Of a stretch of DNA of 64,000 nucleotides, positions 31,090 through 40,834 are shown piece after piece (the stretch's first letter is position 1; each line of letters begins with the position of its first letter). A program made the translations under genes and the position numbers. Below the pieces are notes generated by a model. It was not told the origin of the DNA and did not search any database. It worked only from the letters and a program-made list of their open reading frames with translations. Source of the stretch: Acidovorax sp. MR-S7 (GTDB taxonomy: Bacteria; Pseudomonadota; Gammaproteobacteria; Burkholderiales; Burkholderiaceae_C); assembly GCF_000400995.2 (NCBI RefSeq), contig NZ_DF238983.1, forward strand, positions 89,805 to 153,804, written 5' to 3'.

Positions 31090-32703
31090 CTACTTGCTGG
31101 TGAGCAGATGGGTGCCGAAGCGCTTGCGCAGCTCCAGCTTGGAGAGCTTGCCGGTGGCAGTCAGAGGAATCTTGTCTACGAACACCACGGCATCGGGCAT
31201 CCACCACTTGGCGATCTGGCCTTCGAGGCCGGCCAGCACCTGTTGCTGCGTCAGCGCGGCGCCCTCGCGCGGCTGCACGACCAGCACGGGCCGCTCGCCC
31301 CACTGGTCGTGCTGGGCGGCGATGCAGGCCGCCAGCTCCACGCCGGGCACGGCCATGGCCAGGTTCTCCAGATCGACGGAGGAAATCCATTCGCCACCGG
31401 ACTTGATCACGTCCTTGCTGCGGTCGGTAAGGCGCATGAAGCCGTCGGCGTCGATGAGCGCCACGTCGCCCGTGGGCAGCCAGCCGTCCTCTGTCACCGC
31501 ATCCGCGCCGGCGCCGTAGTAGCGCCGGATGACCCAGGGCGCCTTCACCTGCAGATCGCCCGGCTGGCCGCTGCCCCAGGGGATCTCGCGGCCTTGCCCA
31601 TCGACGGTGCGCAGGTCGCCGCCCGCCACCACGCGGCCCGCCGTCTGGTAGATGGTGCGCTGCAGCTCGGCCAGCGGCACGCCCTGGTGGTGCGGCAGCG
31701 GCTGGGTAGTGGTGGTCATGGCGGCCGTCTCGGTCATGCCCCAGCCCTGCGTGACCTGCACGCCCATGGCGGCATAGGCCTCGACCATCGACAGCGGCGT
31801 GGACGAGCCGCCCAGCAGCAGGCGCTGGAGCGTGCGGAAACGCAGGCCGTTCTGCTGCAGGTACGACAGCACGTTGAACCAGATCGTGGGCACGCCGATG
31901 GACAGGGTGACGCCCTCGGCCTCGATGAGCTGGTGCAGCGACGCGCCATCGAGCTTCGGCCCCGGCAGCACCAGCTTGGCGCCGGTGAGCGTGGCGGAAA
32001 AAGGCGACTCCCACGCATTCGCATGGAACATGGGCACCGCCGGCATCAGCACGCTGCAGGCCGAGACGTTCTGCGAATCGGGCAGCGCCACCGCGTAGGC
32101 GTGCAGCACCGTGCCGCGGTGCGTGTACATCACGCCCTTGGGCTGGCCCGTGGTGCCGGACGTGTAGCACAGGAAGGCGTTGGCGCGCTCGTCGAAGTCG
32201 GGCCAGGCCATGCTGCCGTCCTGCGCTGCCAGCAGCGCCTCGTAGCTGCCGGGCTGCGATGCGGGGGCGTCGATGGGGATCCAGTGGCGCACGCCGGGGC
32301 ACTGGGGCTTGATCTTCTCGACCAGCTCGGCGAAATCCTGCGCGTAGCACAGCGCCACGTCCTGCGCGTCGTTGACGATGTAGACGATCTGCTCCAGGAA
32401 CAGGCGCGGGTTCACCGTGTGGCAGACCGCGCCCACGCCGGTGACGCCGAAGTACAGCTCATAGTGCCGGTGGTCGTTCCACGCCAGCGTCGCCACGCGG
32501 TCGCCCTGCTGCACGCCCAGCGCCAGCAGCGCCTGGCCCAGTTGGCGCGCGCGCAGCTCGCAGTCGGCATAGGTGTGGCGCACGGTGCGGCCGTCGATGA
32601 CCGAGACGATCTCGCCGCGCCGGTGGTGGCGCGCCGCGCCGAGCAGCAGGTTCTTAAGCAGCAGGGGCGCGTCCATGGCGTAGGTGGGGGCTGCGTTGTT
32701 CAC
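31090..32703 (-). CDS. Acyl-CoA ligase (AMP-forming, medium/long-chain, DmdB-like)
   Basis: 537 residues from a GTG at 32703, chosen because GGAGAC lies 8 bases upstream; an internal ATG at 32676 lacks such a site. The adenylate-forming motifs are visible: P-loop [17 protein letters not shown], the middle GWGMTET, the hinge [17 protein letters not shown] and the catalytic lysine in TATGKLSK. It converts a carboxylic acid, ATP and CoA to acyl-CoA and AMP. Substrate is unknown; the partners suggest a branched or side-chain acid. It is the first gene of a leftward operon behind one of the paired palindromes. Confidence 0.92.
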   Translation of the reverse strand: MNNAAPTYAMDAPLLLKNLLLGAARHHRRGEIVSVIDGRTVRHTYADCELRARQLGQALLALGVQQGDRVATLAWNDHRHYELYFGVTGVGAVCHTVNPRLFLEQIVYIVNDAQDVALCYAQDFAELVEKIKPQCPGVRHWIPIDAPASQPGSYEALLAAQDGSMAWPDFDERANAFLCYTSGTTGQPKGVMYTHRGTVLHAYAVALPDSQNVSACSVLMPAVPMFHANAWESPFSATLTGAKLVLPGPKLDGASLHQLIEAEGVTLSIGVPTIWFNVLSYLQQNGLRFRTLQRLLLGGSSTPLSMVEAYAAMGVQVTQGWGMTETAAMTTTTQPLPHHQGVPLAELQRTIYQTAGRVVAGGDLRTVDGQGREIPWGSGQPGDLQVKAPWVIRRYYGAGADAVTEDGWLPTGDVALIDADGFMRLTDRSKDVIKSGGEWISSVDLENLAMAVPGVELAACIAAQHDQWGERPVLVVQPREGAALTQQQVLAGLEGQIAKWWMPDAVVFVDKIPLTATGKLSKLELRKRFGTHLLTSK

Positions 32704-32731
32704 GGGTCTTGTCTCCGGTAGATGTGCGGGG

Positions 32732-32833
32732 ATGATGCAGCGCCCGCGAGGGAGCGCCAATCGTCGGGAGCGACGATTTTTGGGCACGTCGTCGGATCGG
32801 ACGATTGCCGCCGCCTCCGGCCATCCAGATACT
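32732..32833. promoter_or_regulatory. Divergent promoter region A with two TCGTC-N6-GACGA palindromes
   Basis: Palindrome A1 at 32761-32776 and A2 at 32789-32804, centres 28 bases apart. Rightward promoter: TTGCCG (32805-32810), 17 bases, GATACT (32828-32833), directly beside A2. Leftward promoter, read on the other strand: TTGGCG (32755-32760), 17 bases, CATCAT (32732-32737), directly beside A1. So each operator abuts the -35 of one promoter, a class II activator geometry. The same palindrome pair occurs in region B (39141-39288). Confidence 0.75.
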
Positions 32834-32863
32834 GGCCCGCATGGACAACTACGGAAACACACC

Positions 32864-33967
32864 ATGCCAGGGCCGCTGCACGGATTGAAGGTCGTCGAGA
32901 TGGAGGGCATCGGCCCCGGCCCCTTCTGCGCAATGGTGCTGGCCGACCTGGGCGCGGAGGTGCTGCGCATCGGCCGCGAGGGCAAAGAGGCCTCGCCCCA
33001 CGACGTGCTGGCACGCGGGCGGCAGGTGCTGGCGCTGAACCTGCGCGAGCCGCACGCGCGCGATCGTGCGCTGGCCTTCATCGAGCGCGCCGACGTGCTC
33101 ATCGAAGGCTTTCGCCCCGGCGTGATGGAGCGCCTGGGCCTGGGGCCCGACGTGTGCCTGGCGCGCAACCCCGCGCTGGTCTATGGCCGCATGACCGGCT
33201 GGGGCCAGAGCGGGCCGCTGGCGCATGCGGCGGGACACGACATCAACTACATCGCCATCAGCGGCGCGCTGCACGCCATCGGGCAGGCGGGCCAGCGGCC
33301 CACGGTGCCGCTCAACTACGTGGGCGACTTCGGCGGCGGCGCGATGCTGCTGGCCGTGGGCATCCTGAGCGCGCTGTGGGAGGCGCGCCGCACCGGCCAG
33401 GGCCAGGTGGTGGATGCGGCCATGACCGACGGCGCCGCCCTGCTCTCGGCCATGTTCTACGGCTTCAAGGCCGCGGGCCAGTGGAGCAGCGAGCGCGGAG
33501 AGAACCTGCTGGACGGCGGCGCGCACTTCTACGACGTGTATGCCTGCGCCGACGGCAAGTACCTGGCCGTGGGCGCCATCGAGCCGCAGTTCTACGCCGA
33601 ACTGCGCAGCCGCTGCGGCCTGGCGGACAACCCCGACTTCGACCACCAGACGGACGCGCGCTGGTGGCCCTCGCTGAAGGTGAAGCTGGCCGACCTGTTC
33701 TTCACCCGCACGCAGGAGCAATGGTGCGCGCTGCTCGAAGGCAGCGACGCCTGCGTGGCCCCCGTGCTGGACTGGGACGAGGCACCCGCGCATCCGCACA
33801 ATGCGGCGCGCGGCACCTATGTGGAGGCCAACGGCATGGTGCAGCCCGCGCCCGCGCCGCGCTTCGGCCGCCACGCGCTGCGCGTGCCGCCCGCGCCGCA
33901 GCCGGCGGATGCCGACGCGCTGCTCGCGCGCTGGACACAACACCCCACCCAGGAGACGGTTTCGTGA
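32864..33967 (+). CDS. CaiB/BaiF CoA-transferase family, alpha-methylacyl-CoA racemase-like
   Basis: 367 residues from the ATG at 32864, the length of alpha-methylacyl-CoA racemase (about 360-380). [22 protein letters not shown] starts the fold (motif [20 protein letters not shown]). The racemase catalytic residues appear conserved: His and Asp in AGHDINY and Asp in YVGDFGGG, with a Glu in [10 protein letters not shown]. It would epimerise the C2 methyl of a branched acyl-CoA so that beta-oxidation can proceed. The stop overlaps the dehydrogenase start (GTGA, 33964-33967). A CoA transferase with another partner is less likely. Confidence 0.87.
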   Translation: MPGPLHGLKVVEMEGIGPGPFCAMVLADLGAEVLRIGREGKEASPHDVLARGRQVLALNLREPHARDRALAFIERADVLIEGFRPGVMERLGLGPDVCLARNPALVYGRMTGWGQSGPLAHAAGHDINYIAISGALHAIGQAGQRPTVPLNYVGDFGGGAMLLAVGILSALWEARRTGQGQVVDAAMTDGAALLSAMFYGFKAAGQWSSERGENLLDGGAHFYDVYACADGKYLAVGAIEPQFYAELRSRCGLADNPDFDHQTDARWWPSLKVKLADLFFTRTQEQWCALLEGSDACVAPVLDWDEAPAHPHNAARGTYVEANGMVQPAPAPRFGRHALRVPPAPQPADADALLARWTQHPTQETVS

Positions 33968-35109
33968 TCGATTTCAAACGCAGTTGGGAAGACGGCGACC
34001 TCGCCTTGTTCCGCCAGACCGTGGCACGCTTCATCGAGGACGAGATGCAGCCCGGCGACGCGCAGGCGCGCGAGCAGGGCCACGTGGGCCAGGCGCTGTG
34101 GCGCCGGGCGGGCGAACTGGGCCTGCTGTGCACCGACATCCCCGAAGAATACGGCGGCGCGGGCGGCGACTTCCGCCACGAGGCGGTGATCGGCGAGGAG
34201 CTGTACCGCCGCTCGCTCACCGGCATGAACGTGGCCGTGCACAGCATCGTGGCCCACTATCTGCAGGGCCACGGAACGCCGCAGCAGAAGGCGAAGTGGC
34301 TGCCGCGCATGGCGCGCGGCGAGATGGTGGGCGCCATCGCCATGACCGAGCCCGGCGCGGGCTCCGACCTACAGGGCGTGCGCCTGCGCGCGGTGCGGGA
34401 CGGCGGCGACTACGTGCTGAACGGCACCAAGACCTTCATCAGCAACGGCTTCCTGGCCGCTCTGGTGCTGGTGGTGGCGCGCACCGATCCCGGCGCGGGC
34501 GCCAAGGGCATCTCCATCATCGCGGTGGAAACCGACGGCCTGCCCGGCTACCGCGTGGGCCGCCTGCTGGACAAGATCGGCATGAAGGCGCAGGACACGT
34601 CCGAGCTGTTCTTCGACGACGTGCGCGTGCCCGCCGCCAACCTGCTGGGCGGCACGGAGGGCCGGGGCTTCGCGCAGCTCATGTTCGACCTGTCGTACGA
34701 GCGGCTGCTGATCGGCGTGAATGCGCTGGCGATGATGGAAGGTGCGTACGAAAGCACGCTGCAATACGTGCGCGAGCGGCAGGCGTTCGGCAAGCCGGTC
34801 GCGGAGTTCCAGAACACGCGCTTCCAGCTCGCGGGCATCGCTACGCAGATCCAGGTGGGGCGCGCCTTCATCGACCGCTGCGTGGAACGGCAGTTGGCAG
34901 GCGAACTGGATGCGACAACCGCGTCGATGGCGAAGCTATGGGCTTCGGAGGCGCTGGGGCGCGTGGTGGACGAGTGCGTGCAGCTCTTCGGCGGGTATGG
35001 CTACATGAACGAGTACCTGATCGGGCGCATGTACCTGGATGCGCGGATTCAGCGCATCTACGGGGGGACGAGCGAGATCATGAAGGAAGTGATCGCGCGG
35101 GCGATGTGA
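33964..35109 (+). CDS. Acyl-CoA dehydrogenase
   Basis: 381 residues from a GTG at 33964 that overlaps the preceding stop. Family blocks are [20 protein letters not shown] (FAD/substrate loop), [45 protein letters not shown] and the end [16 protein letters not shown], with the catalytic Glu in GGTSEI. It makes the trans-2-enoyl-CoA, passing electrons to ETF. Coupled translation with the racemase-like gene suggests 2-methyl-branched acyl-CoA as substrate. This two-gene operon is driven by promoter region A. Confidence 0.95.
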   Translation: MIDFKRSWEDGDLALFRQTVARFIEDEMQPGDAQAREQGHVGQALWRRAGELGLLCTDIPEEYGGAGGDFRHEAVIGEELYRRSLTGMNVAVHSIVAHYLQGHGTPQQKAKWLPRMARGEMVGAIAMTEPGAGSDLQGVRLRAVRDGGDYVLNGTKTFISNGFLAALVLVVARTDPGAGAKGISIIAVETDGLPGYRVGRLLDKIGMKAQDTSELFFDDVRVPAANLLGGTEGRGFAQLMFDLSYERLLIGVNALAMMEGAYESTLQYVRERQAFGKPVAEFQNTRFQLAGIATQIQVGRAFIDRCVERQLAGELDATTASMAKLWASEALGRVVDECVQLFGGYGYMNEYLIGRMYLDARIQRIYGGTSEIMKEVIARAM

Positions 35110-35115
35110 AAATTT

Positions 35116-35195
35116 GATAGCTGCCTGCGCTTTCCTACAAAGGATTTCAGTTAGTTTTCTATCTTGAACCCAATGCTGTCAAGCGCAGCCAGCTC
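35116..35195 (+). repeat. Degenerate dispersed repeat, copy 6
   Basis: gatagctgcctgcgctt (35116-35132) is the left part of the element; the right arm is lost (acaaaggatttcag). A reverse partial copy, tgtcaagcgcagccagctc, follows at 35176-35194. It lies between the convergent dehydrogenase and LuxR-type genes, in a locally AT-rich gap with no other feature seen. Confidence 0.5.
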
Positions 35196-35207
35196 ACTTT
35201 TTAATAG

Positions 35208-37847
35208 TCAAGGAATCAGCCGCAGCCGCCTGGCCAGTGCCACCGCCTGCGTGCGGCTGCCCGCCCCCAGCTTGGCATTGATGTGCCTCAGGTGGGTGCG
35301 CACCGTCGTGTCCGCCACCACCATCTTCTCGGCAATGGCGCTGTTGGAATACCCCTCGGCCAGCAGCTGCAGCACGTGCAGTTCCTTGCGCGTGAGCGGC
35401 TCGGCGGGCGGCGCGGGCATGTCCTGCGCGGAGTCTGCATCCAGCGCGATGTGCGCGGATGCCTGCAGCTGGCGCAGGTACTCGGCATAGATCGGGTCGC
35501 CCTCCCCGCCCTGCATGGCCGCGAGGTAGGCGGCCAGCAACGGCGTGATCCACGGTGCCTCGTCCAGCACCAGGCGCACGAAGCCTTCGCGGCACGCGGT
35601 CTGCAGCAGCGGCTCCAGCAGCGCCGTGGCGGGCCGCCCCGCGCGGTGTTCGGCCAGCGCATGGATCAGCCGCAGCTTGAGCGCGCGGCGGTAGCGGCCC
35701 GCGCGCTCGGCGGCAGTGGCCTCAGCGGCGGCATCGCCTGCGGCGGCCAGCGCGTCGCCGAAGCAGGCGTCCCAGCGCAGCTGCGCGAGCGCGGGGTATT
35801 CCAGGTCTTGCGCCAGCAGCCGGTAGCCGTCCTGCGCGCCGCCGTCGCACGGCGGGATGGCGCTGGCGCGGCGCAGCTCGTCCTGCGCGGCGCGGCTGTT
35901 GCCCTGCTGCATGAAGATGCGCGCGCGCTCCAGGTGCGCGGCGGCCACCACGCGCGGCAGGTGGCGCAGGTGGCCCAGGTGCTCCAGTTCGGTCAGCGTG
36001 TGCAGGGCACTGTCCACGTCGCCCGCGGCGAAGGCCAGGCGCGTGCGCAGCGCGTGGCCCAGGATCATGTGGTCGGGCAAGCCCACGTCGCGCGCCATCG
36101 GCAGGTAGATGTTGAGCAGGTGGTCGGCCTTCTCCAGCCGGTTGGCCTCGTACATCGCGTAGGCGTAGAGCACGCCCGCCCAGGCGTTGCCGTGGCTCTG
36201 GTTGAACGTGGCCTGGTGCGTGGATTCCACGGCGATGCGAAAGCGCGCCGTGGCCTGGCGCATGCGGCCTTCGAACAGGTCGAACATGCCCTCCAGCGAC
36301 TCGGCGTACATGCGGTTGAACGTGCTGCCGCCGAAGCGCGAGCGCGCCACGCCCAGCAGCCGGCGCGATTCGTCGGTATGACCCAGCACCGAGGAGATGT
36401 TGGCCATCAGGTTGAGCAGCGCGCTGTCGGCGAACGGCAGCTCCGAGGGCAGCGCCGCCAGCGCCTGCTGGCCGACGGCGTAGGCGTCGGCATAGCGGTC
36501 CTGCAGCGCCAGCAGCATGGCGCGCAGCGCGAGGTAGTGCGCTGCTTCGCCCTCGGCGGGGCGCGCGTCGCCGCAGCCCATCTGCGCCAGCGTCTCGATG
36601 GGGCCGCGCGTGAAGCAGGCGGCCCACAGCGCCAGGTGCGTGAGCCGCTCGTGGCCCTGCAGCGCGGCCGGGCTGACGGCCTGGAACCAGCGGTCGAGCA
36701 GGCGCAGCCGCCCCTGCTCCACGAAGGCTTCGGCATGCGCGGCCAGCAGCGCGATGGCGCGCGCATGGTCCTGCGCGAGGATGGCGTGGTCGATGGCGGG
36801 CACGGGGCGGCCCTCGGCCTCGTAGGCATGCGAAGCGGCCGCGTGCAGCTCGCGCACCTGCGCCCCCGGCTGCTGCGCCAGCCGCGCGTGCAGGAACGAG
36901 GCGAACAGGCTGTGGTAGCGCCAGGTGGGCGGCGCGTCGCCGATGCGCGTGAGGAACACGCCGTGCGTCGCCAGGTGCTCCAGCATGGCCGCGCAGTCGG
37001 TCTGCGGGCACAGCGCGGCGCAGACCGGGGCGGTGAGCTGCTTGAGCACGCTGGTGCGCAGCAGGAATTCGCGCACCTCGGGCGGCTCGTGGGCCAGCAC
37101 GTCCTCGGCCAGGTATTCGGCCAGCGCCTGGTCGGAGCCGGAGAAGCTCTCGGCCAGCGCCACCGTGTCGCGGCGGCGCTGCAAGGCCAGCGACGCCAGC
37201 CACAGGCCCGTGGCCCAGCCTTCACAGCGGTTGTGCAGGGTGACCAGCGCATGCTCGGGCAGTTGCGCATCGCGGTTGCGCAGGAATGCGCGCGTCTCCT
37301 CTAGGCTGAATCGCAGCTGCGCCGGGCCCACCTCGACAAGCTGCCCGCGCGCGCGCAGGCGGCCCAGACCCAGGTCGGGCCAGCCGCGGCAGCCCACCAC
37401 GAGCTGGCCGCCGCGCGGCAGGCGCTCGATCAGCTCGCGCAGCAGGCCGAGCACACCCGCGTCGCGCAGCGTGTCCAACTCGTCCATGAAGAAGGTGAAG
37501 GCGCTTGGATGCGCGGCAATGGCGTCCACCGCCTCCACGGGGCTGCGCGGCGGCGCGCTGGCGATGCCGGCCTGCACCATCATCTCGCCCAGGTAGTGCA
37601 GGAAGCGCGAGAGGTCGTTGTCCAGCGCGTCCAGCGTGAGCCAGGCGACGGTCTGGCCGCGTGCCTCCAGCGCGCGGTGGCACTGCATCATCGCCGTGCT
37701 CTTGCCGAAGCCCGCCGGTGCGCGCACCAGCACCACGCGCGCGGCGGTGGGAGCATCCAGCCCCGCCGGGTGGCGGGTCAACTGATGGGGCGCAGCGGCC
37801 GGGGGCGTGAGTTTGGTGGTGAGGCGAGGGATGTGGGCCGGTGTCAT
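35208..37847 (-). CDS. LuxR-family transcriptional activator, large ATP-binding (MalT/LAL) type
   Basis: 879 residues. A Walker A motif APAGFGKST lies at residues 43-51, followed by an AAA/STAND-type NTPase. Lys-Ala-rich TPR-like helices fill the middle. The C-terminal LuxR helix-turn-helix is [19 protein letters not shown]...[18 protein letters not shown] activators multimerise on DNA when bound to inducer and ATP. It is 24 bases after the binding-protein gene in the same direction, so it is transcribed from promoter region B, upstream of which lie the TCGTC-N6-GACGA palindromes. The likely regulator of regions A and B; binding is inferred from position and symmetry. Confidence 0.9.
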   Translation of the reverse strand: MTPAHIPRLTTKLTPPAAAPHQLTRHPAGLDAPTAARVVLVRAPAGFGKSTAMMQCHRALEARGQTVAWLTLDALDNDLSRFLHYLGEMMVQAGIASAPPRSPVEAVDAIAAHPSAFTFFMDELDTLRDAGVLGLLRELIERLPRGGQLVVGCRGWPDLGLGRLRARGQLVEVGPAQLRFSLEETRAFLRNRDAQLPEHALVTLHNRCEGWATGLWLASLALQRRRDTVALAESFSGSDQALAEYLAEDVLAHEPPEVREFLLRTSVLKQLTAPVCAALCPQTDCAAMLEHLATHGVFLTRIGDAPPTWRYHSLFASFLHARLAQQPGAQVRELHAAASHAYEAEGRPVPAIDHAILAQDHARAIALLAAHAEAFVEQGRLRLLDRWFQAVSPAALQGHERLTHLALWAACFTRGPIETLAQMGCGDARPAEGEAAHYLALRAMLLALQDRYADAYAVGQQALAALPSELPFADSALLNLMANISSVLGHTDESRRLLGVARSRFGGSTFNRMYAESLEGMFDLFEGRMRQATARFRIAVESTHQATFNQSHGNAWAGVLYAYAMYEANRLEKADHLLNIYLPMARDVGLPDHMILGHALRTRLAFAAGDVDSALHTLTELEHLGHLRHLPRVVAAAHLERARIFMQQGNSRAAQDELRRASAIPPCDGGAQDGYRLLAQDLEYPALAQLRWDACFGDALAAAGDAAAEATAAERAGRYRRALKLRLIHALAEHRAGRPATALLEPLLQTACREGFVRLVLDEAPWITPLLAAYLAAMQGGEGDPIYAEYLRQLQASAHIALDADSAQDMPAPPAEPLTRKELHVLQLLAEGYSNSAIAEKMVVADTTVRTHLRHINAKLGAGSRTQAVALARRLRLIP

Positions 37848-37871
37848 GGCACGGGCGAATCTACCCGGTTT

Positions 37872-39104
37872 CTACCCCTGTTTCTTCACCAGCTTGCAGG
37901 TGCTCTGCTCGATGGGACGAAAGGCCTTTTCCGCGGGAATCACGGCCTTGAGCTTGTAGTAGTCCCAGGGCTTCTTCGACTCCTCGGGCGCCTTGACCTC
38001 GAACAGGTACATGTCGTGCACCATGCGCCCGTCCTCGCGCACGCGGCCGTTCTCGGCGAACACGTCGTTCACGGGCAGCTTCTTCATCGCCGCCACGGTG
38101 GCCTTGGCCTCGTCGGTGCCCGCGGCCTGCACGCCCTTGAGGTAATGCAGCACGGCGGAATACGTGCCCGCCTGCACCATCGTCGGCATCTTCTTGCGCT
38201 GCTCGAAGAAGCGCTGCGACCACGTGCGGCTGGCGTCGTTGCGGTCCCAGTAGAAGCCGTCGGTCAGGAACAGGCCCTTGGCGGCCTTCAGGCCCAGCGC
38301 GTGCACGTCGGTGATGTGGGTAAGCGACGCGGCGATCACCTGCCTGGGCGTCACGCCGAACTCGGCCGACTGCTTGAGCAGGTTGGCCGAATCACCCGCC
38401 GCGTTGGCCATGCCGATCACGTCGGCCTTGGAGGCTTGCGCCTGCACGATCTGCGACGAGAAGTCGCCCGCGCCCAGCGCGTGCCTGGCACTGCCCACCA
38501 CCGTGCCGCCGGCGGCCTTGATGGCTTCCTCGAAGCCCGCGCGCAGCGCCTTGCCGCCGGCGTAGTCGGCCTCGATGAAGAACCAGCTCTTCTTGCCCGA
38601 CTCGGTGATCGCGCGCGCCGTACCCTGGCCCTGCGAATACTCGTCGTAGGCCCAGTGCATCGTCGTGGCGTTGCAGTCGTCGTTGGTGATGCGCAGCGAC
38701 GCGGGGCCGACCGGGATCACCACCTTGTTCTTCTCCACGGCCAGGTTCATCACGGCCAGCGTCACGGCCGACGAGGGAATGTCGGTCACCATGTCCACGC
38801 CCTCGCGGTCGAACCAGGTGCGCGCGATGGAGGCGCCGATGTCCGGCTTGAGCTGCATGTCCGCCGAAAGCAGCTTGATCTTGAAAGCGGGCTTGTGCTG
38901 TGCGACAAAGTCGTCGATGGCCATCTGCGCGGCCAGCACCGAGCCGCGCCCGCTCGCGTCCGAATACACGCCCGACAGGTCCGTCAGCACGCCGATGCGC
39001 ACCTCTGCGTCGGAAATGCCCTGCGCCGCGGCATGGTGGGCCAGGCCCGCCAGCGCCAGGGCGGCGGTCATGGTGCGCAAGGATGAAAGGGCGTTGCGTG
39101 GCAT
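37872..39104 (-). CDS. Branched-chain amino-acid-type ABC transporter periplasmic binding protein
   Basis: 410 residues. Signal peptide near residues 1-27, ending HHAAAQ. EVRIGVLTDLSGVYSDASG begins a LivJ/LivK-like type I periplasmic-binding fold (Peripla_BP_6). The mature protein lacks membrane or ATPase partners nearby; it could use the livHMGF transporter at 60-64 kb or a distant one. AGGAGA sits 7 bases before the ATG. It heads the operon that also contains the LuxR-type regulator. In catabolic clusters such proteins often bind aromatic or side-chain carboxylates instead of amino acids. Confidence 0.92.
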   Translation of the reverse strand: MPRNALSSLRTMTAALALAGLAHHAAAQGISDAEVRIGVLTDLSGVYSDASGRGSVLAAQMAIDDFVAQHKPAFKIKLLSADMQLKPDIGASIARTWFDREGVDMVTDIPSSAVTLAVMNLAVEKNKVVIPVGPASLRITNDDCNATTMHWAYDEYSQGQGTARAITESGKKSWFFIEADYAGGKALRAGFEEAIKAAGGTVVGSARHALGAGDFSSQIVQAQASKADVIGMANAAGDSANLLKQSAEFGVTPRQVIAASLTHITDVHALGLKAAKGLFLTDGFYWDRNDASRTWSQRFFEQRKKMPTMVQAGTYSAVLHYLKGVQAAGTDEAKATVAAMKKLPVNDVFAENGRVREDGRMVHDMYLFEVKAPEESKKPWDYYKLKAVIPAEKAFRPIEQSTCKLVKKQG

Positions 39105-39140
39105 CTGCGTTGTCTCCTGGATGTGAATTGAGGCTGGCGC

Positions 39141-39288
39141 ATTGTGGACAGGCGCACGGGCGCCGCACATCGTCCGATGCGACGATTCCGCCCCGCACCG
39201 CCCTCCGCGTTAACCCTGCCTGCACTGCCTGGCGACGCGCAATTCGTCGTAACGGACGATGCGGCGTCGGCGCGATCTCCAGATACTG
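39141..39288. promoter_or_regulatory. Divergent promoter region B with two TCGTC-N6-GACGA palindromes
   Basis: Palindrome B1 at 39170-39185 and B2 at 39244-39259, centres 74 bases apart. Rightward: -10 GATACT (39282-39287) inside CCAGATACTG, the same decamer as in region A; the -35 beside B2 is poor, which suggests dependence on an activator. Leftward, on the other strand: -10 CACAAT (39141-39146), 17 bases from the weak -35 that abuts B1. The predicted rightward start falls on or beside the ATG at 39295, giving a leaderless message. Confidence 0.72.
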
Positions 39289-39294
39289 CCGGCC

Positions 39295-40800
39295 ATGCCA
39301 TCGCCGCTCAACCACCGCCCCGTCCTCGTCGGCCAGGGCGAAATCACCCTCAAGACCGCTGACCTGTCGCAGGCCCGGGAACCCCTGGCGCTGATGGAGG
39401 CCGCCGTGCGGCGCGCCTTCGAGGACGCGGGCGCGCCCGGCGCCCTCGCGCTGGTCGATTCGATCGACGTGGTCTCCGAATACTCCTGGCCCTACCCGGA
39501 CGCACCCGGCCAGCTCGCGTCGCGCCTGGGCATCGCGCCGGCGCGGCAGGCGTACGGCGAGGTGGGCGGCGAATCGCCTGTCCGCTTCATCCACGAGGCC
39601 GCGCTGCGCATCCAGCGCGGCGAGTCCCGCGTGGCGGTGGTCGTGGGTGCGGAGTCGGAATATTTCGTCCAGGCAGCCCGCAAGGCGGGACAGGCGCTGC
39701 CGTGGTCGCCCCGCAACCCGCAGGCACACCTCAAGCGCGGCACCGACTGGCTGCGTCCGCTCGCCGTGCAGCTGGGCGTGGCCAGCCCCGCCAGCGTCTA
39801 CCCGTTCTACGAGAACGCCACGCTGGCCGCCTGGGGGCAGACGCCCGCCGAGGCCTTGGAAGACAGCGGCCGCATCTGGTCCGGCTTTTCGCAGGCGGCC
39901 CAGGCCAACGCCTCGGCCTGGTCGCGCCAGGCCCTCGCGCCCGAAGACATCACCGCCATCACGCCCGCCAACCGGCTCATCGCATGGCCGTACACGGTGC
40001 GCGTCATCGCCAACCCGCAGGTCAACCAGGGCGCGGCCGTGGTGCTCATGGACGCGGCGCTGGCGCAGCAGCTGCAGGTGCCCGAGCGCCAATGGCTGCA
40101 CCTGTGGGGCGGCGCGGCGGCCAGCGAGCCGGAGGACTACCTGGACCGGGCGGACTACCGCAGCGTGCCCGCCCAGACCGCCGTGCTCGGCGCCGCCCGG
40201 CAATGGCTTGCCGACCCGCTGCAGGACTGCTGCATCGAGCTCTACAGCTGCTTTCCCGTCGTGCCCAAGCTCGCGCGCCGCGCGCTGGGCCTGCCGGCGC
40301 ATGCGCCCCTGAGCTGCACGGGCGGGCTGAGCTTTTTCGGTGCGCCGCTGAGCAACTACATGACGCATGCCACCGCGGCGGTGATGCGCCGGCTGCGGCA
40401 GCCCGGCGCCCCCATGGGGCTGCTGTATGGCCAGGGCGGCTACGCGACCAGCCACCATGCGCTGGTGGTGTCCTCCCGGCCCGCGCCCCACCCGCTCGAC
40501 GAGCACTACAGCGTGCAGGCGGCGGCCGACGCGGCGCGCGGCCCGGCGCCGGCGCTGGACCTGCGCTACAGCGGCCCGGCGCAGCTGGAGACGCACACGA
40601 CGCTGTTCGAGCGCGACGGCAGCCCCCGGCACGGCGTGGTGATCGCCCGCACACCGCAATCCACGCGCGTGCTCGCCTGCGTGCCCGCATCGGACACGCA
40701 GGCGATCGGCCTGCTGACCAGCCCCCAGGCATCGCCCGTGGGCCTGCGGGGCACCGTGGCCCTGCAGCACGACGGCACGCCGCGCTGGCATTTCGCCTGA
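39295..40800 (+). CDS. Thiolase-like protein, TLP1/SCP2-thiolase type with C-terminal extra domain
   Basis: 501 residues. The N-terminal two thirds have the thiolase fold (AALRIQRGESRVAVVVGAESEY is the core strand, given here in part as VAVVVGAESEY; GGLSFFGAPLSNYMTHA carries the family's late loop). The position of the usual nucleophilic cysteine reads GGESPVRF, without Cys, as in TLP1-type proteins. The C-terminal about 90 residues (TTLFERDGSPRHGVVIARTP...) match the added OB-like domain of that group. Reaction unknown; normal thiolysis is doubtful. First gene of the five-gene operon from promoter B. Confidence 0.82.
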   Translation: MPSPLNHRPVLVGQGEITLKTADLSQAREPLALMEAAVRRAFEDAGAPGALALVDSIDVVSEYSWPYPDAPGQLASRLGIAPARQAYGEVGGESPVRFIHEAALRIQRGESRVAVVVGAESEYFVQAARKAGQALPWSPRNPQAHLKRGTDWLRPLAVQLGVASPASVYPFYENATLAAWGQTPAEALEDSGRIWSGFSQAAQANASAWSRQALAPEDITAITPANRLIAWPYTVRVIANPQVNQGAAVVLMDAALAQQLQVPERQWLHLWGGAAASEPEDYLDRADYRSVPAQTAVLGAARQWLADPLQDCCIELYSCFPVVPKLARRALGLPAHAPLSCTGGLSFFGAPLSNYMTHATAAVMRRLRQPGAPMGLLYGQGGYATSHHALVVSSRPAPHPLDEHYSVQAAADAARGPAPALDLRYSGPAQLETHTTLFERDGSPRHGVVIARTPQSTRVLACVPASDTQAIGLLTSPQASPVGLRGTVALQHDGTPRWHFA

Positions 40801-40834
40801 CCCCTTCCACCGACCGAAAAAAGGAGACACCCTC

